The notes beneath the pieces were generated by a model that ran no database searches, had not been told where the DNA came from, and worked only from the letters and a program-made list of their open reading frames with translations. From Anaeramoeba flamelloides (Eukaryota > Metamonada > Anaeramoebidae), in NCBI GenBank assembly GCA_027625915.1, contig JANTQA010000036.1, forward strand, positions 3,343,501-3,407,500: a DNA stretch of 64,000 bases, in the 5' to 3' direction. The stretch's first letter is position 1; every line of letters starts with the position of its first letter. Below are positions 22,731 to 36,100 of the stretch, one piece after another. Position numbers and translations under genes: made by a program.

Positions 22731-24615
22731 AGGGTGTTTGAAATATTCCCGAGAATACCCGAAAATTTTTTAACCACATAAAAACACGTTATGTACAACT
22801 TATAAGATTCCCTAGTGCCAAAATACTCAGTTTAACGGTAAAATAACAATTTTACTTTCAGACAAAATATTTTTTTTTGAATTTTCTACTTTAAACTACT
22901 CTAAAGAGGTTTTGGTACCTTTTGAGTATATTTGAGTAATTGTTGGTACTTATTAGGGTACGTGTACGTCATTGTATGCTTGGGTTGTGTCTGGGTATGT
23001 CAGGGTACCTTTGGTATGTGTTTTGTTTGTATGTTTTGGTTAATAGTTCCTTTTATAGAATGGGAAGTTAAATAAAGTTTGGCTTGGGTCACCTTATGTA
23101 GGAAATGTGTATTTGTTTTACAATTAGATATTACTCAGTTATTTTAGGAAAACATTTAATATTAACGGACTAGTCTTCTACGACAACAAGGCAAAATTTT
23201 AAAATATGTTATTGGTGGTATTCTCTAATTTCGTATTTTGTAGATCCCAAGTGTCAAAAAATTCTGATCGACTAAGAAAGCCATAAAAGAAAATTAGTTT
23301 AGTTGGATCAATTTTTTTTTTCCATTTTTTCTGAAAAAAAAACCTCATAAATTCATTTTATTTCTCACATTATAACAAGTTTTTACCCCGTTTATTGTCA
23401 TTCTGATCATTATTAGACTATAACATTTCTTTGTTACCAGTAATATTAATATGAATATTTTTTTTCTTCTTTAAGATAAAACTTTTGGTTAACCAAAAAA
23501 ATGATATATTCAACTGATGAAAAAATAATTGTATTTTTTTAAGAATAATAGTTATAATAATCAAATTTTTGTGGTCATTTAAAAATTTTACTCAGAAATT
23601 TTGTTTTTGTTTTAAGATGAAAATTGATTTTACAAAATAAAATTTTCTTGAAGATATTTGGGAATTAGTTAATTTTATCCTCAAAATTCAAAATCATTTT
23701 TTTTCTGTCAAAAATTATTTGAATTGTTATAAGGATTCTTGTGAATAAGAACAAACAATTTGTTAAAAAAATTATTAAAAATTGAAAATTTTTTTTCTGT
23801 AATTTTATTTCATTTTTTTCACAAAACCTGAAAACAACTTTTTCAAAACCTAAAAGAATTAAAAAATTTTTTTGCATAATTGATCTCAATTTAATTGATA
23901 AAATGTAGTTAAGTTTCTACCGAATATTCATTTATTTAATCACCTAAACCACAAATAGTTTTAAGGGCTGAGATTTGAATTGAAATATTAATCAAAGAAA
24001 AAGAAACCAAATAAAAAATTTGCTTTCGAAATCAATACTTTCCAACATAAAACGAAAAATATGTTTTCCCATTTTCAAGAATTAACTTAATTCTTAAACA
24101 AAAAAATAGGTTACTTTTTTTCGTTTTATATTGGAAAGATGCAAATTTTGAATTTCAAAAAAGAGACTCAAATCAATAAATTGTTTAAATGAGGTTAACT
24201 CATCGATTTCATAAGTCGAAACACAAATTACAAAAAAAAAAATTTTCAAGATCTGGACAAGGTTTCAATTTATTTTCAAAAATGACTACTCCCTTAAAAA
24301 ATTATTGTTAATAATACACAATTAGAAATTTTCTTAAAAAGTACATTTTTACTCATTTAGTTAATACCATTTTGAAATGATTAGACTTGTTACAGTCATC
24401 CAAGATACTTATTCCTTTAACACAAAATGGGTTGAAAGGCATTCTCTCAAATTTAATTTTTTTGGAATGTGATATTTTCAGAAAAAAAAAATTTTTCGAA
24501 AATAAAATTCCTAATTTACCTTTAAACTGGGTATATTGGCACCAGGGAATCTTAGAAGTTGTTCAAAAAGTGTTTTTTCGTGGTTAAAAAAATTTTCGGG
24601 AATATTTGATAGATT
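22731..24615. mobile_element. family F element with ~110-bp TIRs, inserted in family D
   Basis: Left: AAATATTCCCGAGAATACCC, then TTTTTTAACCAC, AACTTATAAGATTCCCTAG and CAGTTTAACGG. Right, reverse-complemented: AAATATTCCCGAAAATTTTT, then TTTTAACCAC, AACTTCTAAGATTCCCTGG and CAGTTTAAAGG. The exact outer ends are uncertain by about 10 bases. A GT-rich interior part (22900-23100) is unique in the window; the rest is family A copy 3. Confidence 0.8.
23162..24297 (-). mobile_element. family A copy 3, nested in family F
   Basis: TTAA at both ends; left TTAACGGACTAGTC, right (reverse-complemented) TTAAGGGAGTAGTC. The 1136-bp body is the reverse complement of copy 1 and is close to it in length (1129 bp). 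It is the innermost of three insertions, so it is younger than family F and family D here. Confidence 0.85.
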
Positions 24616-24856
24616 CTTTTTAATAAGGATTTGATTGAAAATAATTGAAATGACACAAAAATTTTACCAATATTCACAATTAAAAATCCCATTAGGGATT
24701 TTTTTCATGTCCAGTATTTTTTCCCCTGCTATAATCTAAAGTTGGAAAACAACAATCAAAAACCCTTTATTGAAAAAAAAAAACAATAAAAGTTTGAAAA
24801 AAAAAATAAAAGTCAACACAGGCGATTTAAGGTTTATAATTACCCAGAAATTTGAG

Positions 24857-25369
24857 AAAAGATTATCTTGTAGTGATTGTAGTCACTTGTTAGTCTTGTT
24901 CTTATCTGACCATTCTTGTACTTGGTATGGGTTTCAATAGTGGTTCGCAATGACAATTTTTGACAATTTATTTTTTTTTTTGTTCCGAAATCCGAATTGA
25001 AGACTTTAAGAATATGTATAGATTTTTGGGTTATTGTTTAAGAATAAATGTAGATTTTTGGGTTGGAGAAGAAAATTTTGATTTACTTTTTAGTCAATTA
25101 ACTAACACAAAAAAATTCCTATTTAAAAGTTTCAAATAAAACCTCAACTTATATAAAAAATTTCAATTGACAATACACAAATCATATTTTTTTATATACC
25201 TTTAATATATTAGTCTTCAACTCTTCAATTTAGATTTTGGAATAAAAAAAAAAAATAAATTGTTAAAAATTGCCATTGCGAACCACTATTAAAACCCATA
25301 CCAAGTACAAGAATGTTCAGATAATAACATAATTAACAAGTGACTACACTCGATACAAAATAATCTTTT
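24857..25369. mobile_element. fold-back element G with ~130-bp arms
   Basis: Arms 24857-24985 and 25240-25369 are inverted copies at roughly 90 percent by eye. Landmarks in both: GTAGTCACTTGTTA, CATTCTTGTACTTGGTATGG and ATAGTGGTTCGCAATG. The 255-base centre contains no coding frame. Confidence 0.85.
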
Positions 25370-27339
25370 TTTTTAACTTTCTAGATGATTGCAAACCTTA
25401 ACAAACTATAATATTTTCATTTTTTGGAAAATGAAATTAAACTTTTTTCTTTGTATTTTCTTGTTAAGAACTCGTTTTCTACACTCCAGGATGTATATTT
25501 ATGGTTCTATTTTACATTCACTTCTCAAAAATAATTTTCATTCTGAAGAAATTGGATAAAAAAATTACCAATTTCAAAGAAAAAATAAAACAACACAAAT
25601 TCAAAAAAAAATCTCCTGTATATCTTTGAAAGTGCGAGATATTTTGATTTTGAATTTCAAACGTAGTCATAAATAGATTAATTATTTATTACTCCTTTTC
25701 AATTTATTATTCTTCTTATAAACTTTTGAAAATTTTCCATTTCAAGAAAATTGGCAAAGGGAGATTTTTAATCTTGGAATTTTCGATTATTTTTTTCATT
25801 TAATTCTTTAAAGAGTAAATTTCAATCATAAAATTGTTTTTTTTTTCTTTTCATATTTTTATTATTATTTTATCTATATTAAAAAAATTAAGAGATAATA
25901 TACATGTTGTTTTATTAAATGAAAAATCGAGATATAAACTCCTTTCCGTTAGAGAAGCCTACTTTAATTTAAGAAATAGAACAATCCATACGAGTTTAAT
26001 TTAAGTATTTTTCTCAAAATAATATTTTAATTTTTAGAATCAAAATCATTTAATCAATTTTTTTTTCTTTTTTTTTTTTTTTAAAATTCAAATTGAAAAA
26101 AAAATGTGTGAAAACTCCAAATTAACTATAAGAAAAGTGAATAATAGCAATTTCTAATTAAAATAAAAAATCTACAGTTACAAACTTAATACTATTAAAA
26201 ATTTTATTTTTCAAGAAAAATTGAGAAATTTTGCACAAGAATTACAATGAAAATAAATTGAAAATTTTTTAACATTTTTATTTTTTTTCAAAATTAATAG
26301 TTTTTTCAGGAATTTCTTTTATAAATCTCAACTCTAATCCCAACCATATGATGACTCTTATTTTTAAAAAATGTTTGTTTGGTTTATACTTGTAAAAAAT
26401 TGATTTTTTTCTTTTTGTGCCCGTCATTTGAGTGAAATAAGGTTTATTTGTTTTTTTTTCATATTTTAATATTATTTTTTATACTTTTTACCCTTTCTAG
26501 ATATCCCTTTTTAAGTTTTTTCGTTGCTAAAGTTCTTGGTTTCCCCCTCTTTTTGTTTTTTAAAGTATTTGGGAGGCAAAAGGAATAAAAAATCCTTATA
26601 AGAATTGGTAGAATTAGTCATGAATAACCTATCCAAACTTTTTCATCATCATATCTTAAATGAATTGAGCTTGACTTCTGTAACTATATACAACGTAAGC
26701 TAACTGAATCTAAAAAATAATGAAACTGAACCAAATTGTAATTTTCATAGAATGTACCAATTCATCACTTGGACCGAGTTTTGCAGTGATTTGGTATACA
26801 CAACTGGGTTTTTACTGCCGAGTTGGTATCTTGTACAGGTATTTTACGAAAACAAGATTTGTGAAACTTGCACTAAAAAAAAGAAATTAAAATAAAAAAA
26901 AAACAAAACAAAGAAACAAAAGAAAATTTTGAAAAACCAAATCTTATTCTTAAAGCATAAGGACTTTATAGATTCAACCAATCTATAAAGTTCTCAAAAC
27001 AATTAATAAAGTAAAACATTTCATTTGATCTATAGTTGTTAAAATAAATTGATCGCTTTTTTAAAACAACCTAAAGTGGCGATCAAAAAAAAAATCGGCA
27101 TAGAAGGAAACAATCACCAACCCTTTTAGCACTTGATATACAAAAACTTTTCAATAGAGTTTTTTCTTTATATAATGTTTTTAATTCACATTTCTTTTTT
27201 TTACTTTCCCTTTACTTGTCTTTGTTTTGATATAAATTTTTCTTTTCATTTTTTAAAGAAAATATATGCTATGAGTTATAACTGAGCCTAAATTATAGCA
27301 AGGATTAAACATTCTAAAACAACTTTTAGAGTTTCTAGA

Positions 27340-27560
27340 AGTTGCGTCAAGTGCCCAGTTTTTTTTTTTTTTATTTTGAGGTTTTCTGTTTGGATTGTGA
27401 AGTGTTCTAGGTTTTTTTGATGTTTTCTATTTTATTTCAAAAAGTAAAAAAAAACCTAACGAAAATCTATCGATTTTCTAAATAAATAGAAAATTCAAAA
27501 AAACCTAACGAAAATCTATTGATTTTCCAAATAAACAGAAAATAAAAGAATTTTACAGAT
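27340..27560. repeat. family H-like repeat cluster
   Basis: AACCTAACGAAAATCTATCG and AACCTAACGAAAATCTATTG occur 53 bases apart, facing TAGGTTTTTTTGATG upstream. The same words build the arms of the 44-48 kb palindrome (TTAGGTTTTTTTTACTTTTT, AATAAACAGAAAAT). Confidence 0.55.
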
Positions 27561-27670
27561 AAAAAGTAAGTGATTTTTTTGAATTAATTCTCTTCAAAAA
27601 TAAATAAAATAATAAACTTAATATTTATTTTGATAAGAATCTGAAAAATTATTGGAAATAAATATTAGAA

Positions 27671-27672
<2 letters not shown>

Positions 27673-27720
<48 letters not shown>
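27673..27720. repeat. (AT)n microsatellite
   Basis: About 24 uninterrupted AT units. Confidence 0.97.
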
Positions 27721-27722
<2 letters not shown>

Positions 27723-29888
27723 TCAATAACCTGGTTATATATTACTAGAATAGATTTTGTTTCAATTTAATTCTATCAAGATACTTTAAAATAATTTAAT
27801 TAGATCCTTCAATAATATCTGAAAATAATAATAATAATATTTATAAATTTCTCTGATTTTCTGAGAAAAATCCATTTATTTTTTTTTATTCAATAAATAA
27901 TTACATTTATTCCCTTAACCACCCAACAATTTGAATTATTGTATTTTTCAAAATAATTGAATAATACATATGAATTCATTGCCCTATTATTGATAGTAAT
28001 TTTCTAAGAAATAGAATCAAATTTTTCATCTTATTTATTGTTTAATACGATTTTTATGTATAATAATTCAATAGTACTGTGGGATTGGAACCCTAAATCA
28101 AAGTAATTTTACAGAAATAATTGAAAAAGGCAAAATTTAGAAATTTTCTTCCATTTAGATTTTAAATGTAATAGTTATAAATACTTTTATTTCCTATTCT
28201 TATAAATCATTTTTTTTTTGGTAAATGAATTATTTATTCATTTCATTTCACATGAGTTTAAATGCCCAATAGTTTTTATTGGAGAAATAATTTATTTTAA
28301 ATATTTGAAAAAAAATTTATATTAGAAATTAATTTTGATTATAAAGAATCTCTTTTTTTTACATTATTTCTTCAGGGTAATGTAAAAAATAATGATTATT
28401 CTAATTAATACCAAATAAAAACAATACGTAAATATTCAATTAATGAATTCACTTTAATAAATTTGAAGAATTTTGGGTGTATATTCCAAACAAATTCTTC
28501 ATAAACATTGTATATATAACACAATGTCAGATTGGATAGAATAAATATATCTTTAATCAACATATAAAAAAATTTTTTGCTAAAAATAATTTGCTCGAAA
28601 ATATATGATCAGAAAAGTTTAATCCATGTTATATAATAAAAAGTCTTTTAGCGTTAGAGAAACCCATGTATTAAAAGATCAAAATAACTGAAAATAAACC
28701 TAAATAAAGAAAATTAGTGGTTTGTTAAAGTTCTATTCTTAAAAATCATAAATTTTCAAATGAAATATCAATTGTAAATACATCTCTAAAAATAGATATA
28801 TTATTTTTAGATACATTTTAATTGAAAAAAAACAAAAAAAATTAAAAAATAAAAGAAAAATTAAGTAAATTTAATATTTTCAACTGAATTCAATTCCTAA
28901 TTTAAATATTTCAAAAAATACCAATACTTTATTTTCAAAAATTGATTTAAGTTTTGGTTTTACTATTGGGAAACGAATTAGGCGTTACACTCAAACAAAA
29001 AGAAAAAAAAAGCATTGGATATTATTTTGAAACATAGATACAGGCTTTGGGTATTTGTTTTTTGATCCCGATAAAGTTTATTGTGTATATTTGGCTTTTT
29101 TTAAGTTCTTGAGAAAACTCATCACTTATAGAGTATTTAAAAATACAATTAAAAAGATTACTATCCAATTAGTTTTTCCTTTCGATCAATTACAATTGCT
29201 TTTGTCGGAATAAATTAATAAAATTTAAAAATTTTCCCATAAATATATAATAACCTTTTTATTATTACTTTCATATCCTGTTATTTTCCCATTAATAAAT
29301 GAATAATTTTATTTCAATTTCCAAAGTTAATATTAATTATTTCGCTACAATCAAATTAGCCAAGTATAAATTTTCTATTAATATTCAAAAAGGAAGTTTA
29401 TTTTATTGCCTAAAAAATTTCATTTTTAAATGATTTTGTCAAGATCCTTTGGATTTTCTTCAACTTATACATAGAAAAATATTTTGGAATATGAACTAAA
29501 AATTTTCATTTTTTCATTGGAAAATAATAGTGATTTAAGAAATACTTGAAACAAAAATTTAAAATCTAAAAAATCAACTCACTTTGATCTAATTAAACTA
29601 TATTATAACCTATTGTTCCAAGACTATATTCACTCAATCGAATCCAGAAGATCAATGGGGTTGTTGTAGAACTGAAGAATTCTTTAGTGACCTATCTCCT
29701 TAAATATGTATAATTTTTTACACAAGAAGAATAGTGTTTTTTTTTTTAATCAACTTGACTTTCACACTACCAGCCATCAAACTATTTGAGTGTAATCTAA
29801 AATTCCATTAATTAATAACAAATGGCTTAAAAATTCTGATTTGAAAATAAAAAACATTTATTTTATTTTTTTATCAAACCCAAGAGTA

Positions 29889-32800
29889 ATGATTTCATTA
29901 AAAACGATCAACCTTCCAAGGCTCGTTCGTTTTTTTATTGAAGGAAACCTTGACGAATCTGAGCAACAAAAAATCAATAAAATCCTTTCGGCACCAGAGA
30001 ATAAACAAACCTCCTCCTACCTATCGCTTTTATATTCCTTAAATTTTGATAACGCACAACAAGATCTCCAATCAAAATTTTCTGAACAGCGGAAGCCAAT
30101 AAGTGATCTCGATCTCAAGGAAACAAACCCAATTAATAATTTTATTAAAGGTGTTGCAGAAGAGCAGTTTGAGTAATTGAACTTTCAAATTCTTTATTGG
30201 TTAAAATCGCTTTAAAAAAAAAAATAACAAAACAAATCTTAAAAAAAAAAAAGCATATTAAAAGAAAAAATACCATTTTTCTTTTGTTTTCTCCCCATCT
30301 TCATTTTTCGAAAAATTTAATAAAACACTTTGAAATTTTACAACAAACAGTAAGGTTTTTTGGTCTTTTTTGTCAAAAAAAATGTGTGTCAATAGACTCA
30401 AAAAATCATTGTATGATACAAGCACATTTTAAGGAAAAAATAATTTGTTTTTAATTTAATAAGGTGTTTTAATCAAGCAAATTTTAATAAAGTGTCAACA
30501 CAAACTAACCTACCATACCTTGAATAATCACTAACAAAAAAAAAACAAAAAACAAAAAACAAAAAACCCAAACAAACAAATTCATCAAAAAGAATAATTT
30601 TAACAGAAATAGTACAACTATTAAAAGGAAGCAACGAAGTCTTGGTTTTAGAAGATCCGTCTCTGATTTCAAATGCAAGTTTAATTGTATCTGTTATTCA
30701 AAACAAATGCAAATTATCAACAGTTGATATTGTTTTGTCATCTTTACATTTACAGGAAGATCTTTGTAGTATTATTCTTTCAGCTGTTGTAGTGTGTAAT
30801 GATCCAGAATGCTTGCTAACGGTAATTTCTGCATTAATTCAACGATCAAAGCAAAATTTGGGTATCACCAATGAAATAAGAAAGATTGAAAAAATCATAA
30901 TGGGTATTGCCAAATTTATGTGTGATGAGTGCCAAATGATTTTAATTCGGGAATTATTATTAAAAGAGCAAGTTTTTAGTTCTGTCATTTTACAAATAAC
31001 AAGGTTACTTCAAGATGAATTATATTTTTTATCACAATTAGTCAATTCAGAAAAATTAAATTGGCTCATTCGAGAAATTTCAATACCAAATTCTGCTTCC
31101 AATGCATTAATTACATTTATGATCACAGATTTAATAAAAAATTGTATTCATAATTTAAAATTTAATGGGAGCAATAAGAAAAAAAAACTTTTGAAAAATA
31201 ATAATAGTGTTAAATTCCAAAATAATAATAAAATGGAAATGGAAACGGAAACAATTAATAAAGATCAAAAAACAAGTGAAGAAAAGGAAAAAATAAACAA
31301 TATAATTATTAAAGAAAAAATTAATTTTAATTATATATCAATTGATTCAGAACAAGATATTGGTGAAGATAATGATCAAGATGACGAAATAAAAAAAGAC
31401 TACAGCAACGACAACGATGATGATGATGATGATGATCAGATAGATCTTGATCTTGATATAAATCTTGAAGATGATGAAATTGATTTAAAGTCGAACAAGT
31501 CTTTTTCAATGGTTTTTTCAATTCTTTGTAAAGTTTATTATTTATTTGATTATAAAATCTCTGACAATTTGGTTAATGAATTATTATCAAATCTAAATTC
31601 TGAAATATTTCTAAATTCGTCGAGAAATTGTGAATTAATTTTTTCATTTTTAATTACACATTGTTATTTTTTCGCAAAGATTGAAAAAGAAATAGTTGTT
31701 TCGATATGTAAAAAACTCTTTTTTACTCAGCATATCAAGGATTTTTTATTCTTAGTTGCATTAAAATTCCATAACAACAATTTAAAAGAAGTAGTCAAAT
31801 TAATCGGGCAATTATTGCGTCTCAAAGAAAAGCAGCTTTACCCACGAAAGGAAAGAATTGGTATTAAAAGAAAAACTGATCAGAGAACACAGCAATTAGG
31901 ATTAAATATCACGAAGAAGGATTTACTTGAATTTGGCAAAATGTATGTTTCCGAAGATTTGTTCAGCAAAAACAACCTGTTTCAAAACTATAAGCAAATG
32001 TTCCAAATTGTTGAAGGATTAAAATCGCCCTCGTTGGAAGTGATTATTGAAAGCTTTAATAGCAAAAATAGTAATCATAACAATTTTAATAATACCAACA
32101 TCAGCACAAATTATGATTTTGTCCAATCTCTTTTCGATGATCCAAGCCAATATGTTGGCTTATGGTCTCTACAGTCCGCTTACGAAATTCTGAAAGTGAA
32201 TTTTTTCAAACACTTTGAAAATTTTGATATCACAGACTGGTTGGTATCCCAGTTAAATAACGTGCAATTCCCTCTGCATCCTTTATTATTAATCATAATA
32301 GATCGGTTTTGTGATTTAAATCAACAGGGGTTTTATTCAGAAATTTCTGAGCAAGTTATTCAAAAGATCATCGATAGCAGAAATTCAATGCTTGAAATTA
32401 ATCCCCAATTGGTGTGCATTATCTATTTTTTATTAACTTATGAAACTAAACGTAAAAATTCCAAAATTGAACGCACTCCTAAATATTCCAAAAAACTATT
32501 TAATTCTCTTCCTTTATTCCAGTTGCTTTCTTGGCTAAAGTATAAAGTAATTTTTAAAAAAAATGTTCACCCTTCATATTTAAAAATCTTTCATAGACTA
32601 TTCACAATGTGCCTAAATTTATTTCCTCATTTATTCACAATTAGGAATTTACTTAGATTATCTAATCCAAAAGTTAAAAAAAAAATGATCAATTTATCTT
32701 TAACTAAACAATACCTATCAATTGAGAAATTAATATCCCAAAATTTAAATCTAAATAACACTAACAACAGCATCAATAACAATAATTTTTTTAATTTTGG

Positions 32801-33142
32801 TGGAAAAAAAGATAAAAATGAAGATGAAAATTTTAATATTGGTATTTTATTGAATATTGAAAATGCAATTGAAAATCCCCTTTCAACAATTTTATTTCTT
32901 GATTCTTTATTACAAAAGCCAATTGAAGTTTTAGTAAAAGAGGCAAAATTAATTTTAAAATTCTTATTTCAAATTATTTCCTATAATTTTAATGAAAAAA
33001 TTAAATCCTTAACAAAACAAAGAGAATTGCATGAATTTCAAAAAAAAATTGAAATATATTTTGGTAAAATTTGGAAAATATTACATCAAGTAATTCCTCA
33101 AGACGTCTCAATTATTGTTGTTAATTTATTTATTTCGATCTC

Positions 33143-33178
<36 letters not shown>

Positions 33179-36100
33179 TATATTGGAGGAAAATGATAAT
33201 GATAATTTGAATAATTTGAACAATAACAACAACAACAGTAACAACAACGACAGCAGCAGCAGCAACAACAACAACAATACTTTAAAACCATCAACATCGA
33301 CATCAATATCAACATCCATCAGCACAACAAATGTCTATTCTCATGACAGTTTATTAAACAACCCTTTATTAATTTTAAATTGTTTTCAACAGAAAAAAAT
33401 GTTAAGATATCCAATTCTAGTAGAAATTGTAATTGAAATCTTATCAGAATTTTCAGAAGAATTTAATTATATTCTCAGCGAAATACTTTTTTCAAAAAAT
33501 AAATCAAATCAAGAATCTGAAAAGGTCAAATTAGCTACTGCCATCTGCGTTCAAGAATCTTTGGTGTTTCATAAATTAATTGATGTTACCTTAAAAAATA
33601 AAAAAGAATGGAAATCCGAAAAAAATAATGAAAATGAAATCAATTACTATTTGGAAATTAATCAATCATTTGAATGTATATTTTTATTTATCCACGGGTT
33701 GTTCATCGATGAATCTCCTTTGATAAAATTAGTTCATTTCCAGATGTACCCTTATGAAGCTTTCGAATTAACAACGAAATTTATTCCTTCAATACATGCT
33801 TGCTTTAATTGGTTACCAGAATTATTTCTTCAGCCTCAACAAGAAAAAGTTTTATTTGGTATTAGGCTCTGTGGGCATCTTGTAAAAAAATTTCCAACAA
33901 CACAAGGGTATTTTTTTTTTTTTTTTTTATTTTTTTATATTTTTTTATTTTTTTTTATTGTTTAATTTTATCAACCAAATACTTTCCTTTTAACAAATAA
34001 GAATATATCCATTTTTTCAATAATGTGTAATATTTCTTTGATCAAAAAAACCAGTATAAAATCAAAATTATATGATCGAAAACAGAATTATGTATTTTAT
34101 TTAAACATCCATAAAAAAAAAAAAAAAAAAACAGGGCAAGCACAAAAAACCAAAATCATAAAGCACTTTACAAATTTTATTTTATTTGGAGGAAAAATTG
34201 TTTTTTTATTTTGTTCATTTTAATTAGAATTGTTATTGAAAGAATATTTTCCTAAATAAGAACTGTTTGAGTCACCAAAACTGGATACCAGATTAACTCA
34301 TAAAAATATTTAATATCAATGATTAAACAATTATTAATTATTGGATTTTGGTTTAATAATTGTACAAGCTAGTCAAGTGAGCAAAATTACTCTTTTGAAA
34401 ATATAACCAATAATAGTTAATATTCAATTGTAATTATTATTGATTGTTTTCAGGATATTAAACAATAATATTGAAGTGAAAAAGGGAAAAAATAAAAAAC
34501 TTTGTCTCTTTTTTTTTATTTTTGACAATTTTTCAGATAAATTAATAAAAGAAAAGAAAAAATTATCATTTGTTAAATAGAATTATGAAATTTCCCTTAA
34601 AAGTTGGTTTAAATGTGATGAATGATCATTTAAAATTGAAACAAAAAATATATTATTATGTTCATGTACTCTTTATGTTTTATTATACTTGTTATTTGCT
34701 TCAATTTTCTTTCTGAATTGAAAAAACCAACATAAAGTTGTAGATTTATCTCTTTAGTTTGACTTCTTAAATTATTGAAAGAAAACCTTCCTACTCAATA
34801 ACAATATAGATTTTTTTCTTCAATTTACATTTTTTTTTGAAAAAGTTTAGATTTCAAATTAAAAATAAAAAAAAAAAATGATTTTTTTCATGACAATTTT
34901 TTTTGTAAAAATATTTGAAAATTAAATATTTTTTTACTATTGGGGAATTGTTATTCAAAAAGAGTCATTGTATAACCAAAAAAAAATCAGAAAATAATCT
35001 GTAGTGAAATATAATTGAGCTACCTTGGTTTTAATGCTGTAAAGGATCAATTTAAAAATTTGTTACCTTTCCAATTTTGGAAACGTTATTTCAATAGCAA
35101 TGTTTAAATTGAATCTCAATAACAAATTCTTTCAATAGAAACTATTTTCGGAGTTACTATACCAAGCAAAAGATTCTAAATCGTAGGTTAATTTTTCCAA
35201 AATTGATCAGTAAAAATAAAAAGATGAGGAAACTCAAGGTTTAAGTTTTTCTTAGATCATAAAAATAGAAAATGTGAAATAATCTATAATCCTTTTTTTT
35301 TCTAGCTCTTCTTGAATTATCTGACTTTTCCGATTCAAAATTAAAAGGGATTTGTATTAGAAATTTAATTTTGTTTTTGTAAGAGAAAATTTAACAAAAT
35401 CCCATTTATAAATCAACTTGAATTCAGAACAGTAAAATTTGAAAATGTATGGCTATTCTACAAAAATTAGAACCTTAAAAAAGTTTTTTAGAAGTGAAGA
35501 AAACGAAAAAAAAAATAATTTTCAAAATAAAAAATTTGTCATTCTTAAATCAATTTGGCTTGCATTGATAAAAAAAATTTTAAAATAAAACAAAAAAAAC
35601 TCAAGATGTTTGAAGATCATTCATTATAATAGTTGAAAAGAAGACATAATATAATCATTTCTTTTTGCAAAAGCAAACCACAGAAAAGGAATCTTAAATT
35701 TTGATAACTTTTTGATTTTTATTTCTCAAAAATCAATTCAGTAACTTTTGGTATTTTACTAATTCTAAATCAGTGATACAATATGTATTCAAAATGATAA
35801 ACTTTAAAACTATTGTAAAATAGAAGCTTTTAGTTTTGGATTTATTTTCTTTTCCAATAAGACTTTTAGTTGAGGCAAAAGTATTTGTTTTCCATACTTT
35901 CATAAAATAGAACTTTTAACCAAAAATACTTGTTTATTGCTAAAAAGAAAATTAATACCGTTTTTTTTTTTTTTGGGAAGATTAATAAGATTTGAATCAA
36001 GCGGAGAGATAAGAGTTTTGAAATGTTGGATTTTTTTGAAAAAAAAATGATAACTGAAATAAAAAAAAATTAAATCAAAATTAAACCTTTCTGTACATTT

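Larger units (their letters stand above)
22335..24733. mobile_element. family D copy 1, split by nested insertions
   Basis: The left part (22335-22730) and right part (24615-24733) together match the element at 36310-36804 in reverse orientation. Shared end sequence: GAAAAAAATACCAGACA, CCCTGACAAGATTTTTAATT and ATTAGTAAAATT. The right end reads TTTTTAATTG...TCCAGTATTTTTTCC on the other strand. The copy is interrupted at about 22730 by family F, which in turn contains a family A copy. Confidence 0.8.
25370..29888. other. long non-coding stretch before INTS2
   Basis: No gene is supported. Contents: a less AT-rich patch at 26640-26880 with no convincing frame; family H-like repeats at 27340-27560 (AAACCTAACGAAAATCTAT twice); an (AT)n microsatellite at 27673-27720; otherwise diffuse AT-rich DNA. 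The last few hundred bases presumably hold the INTS2 promoter, but no clear element is seen. Confidence 0.7.

Noticed and set aside
26640-26880. Less AT-rich patch as a possible RNA gene or exon
   Set aside because: No tRNA A/B boxes, no cloverleaf, and all frames are short or uneven.
30197-30454. 85-codon frame between INTS2 exons 1 and 2
   Set aside because: Lies in the predicted intron, Lys/Phe-rich low complexity; no INTS2 similarity.
31327-31521. Minus-strand frame with a His-rich run
   Set aside because: Shadow of the Asp/Glu-coding stretch of INTS2.
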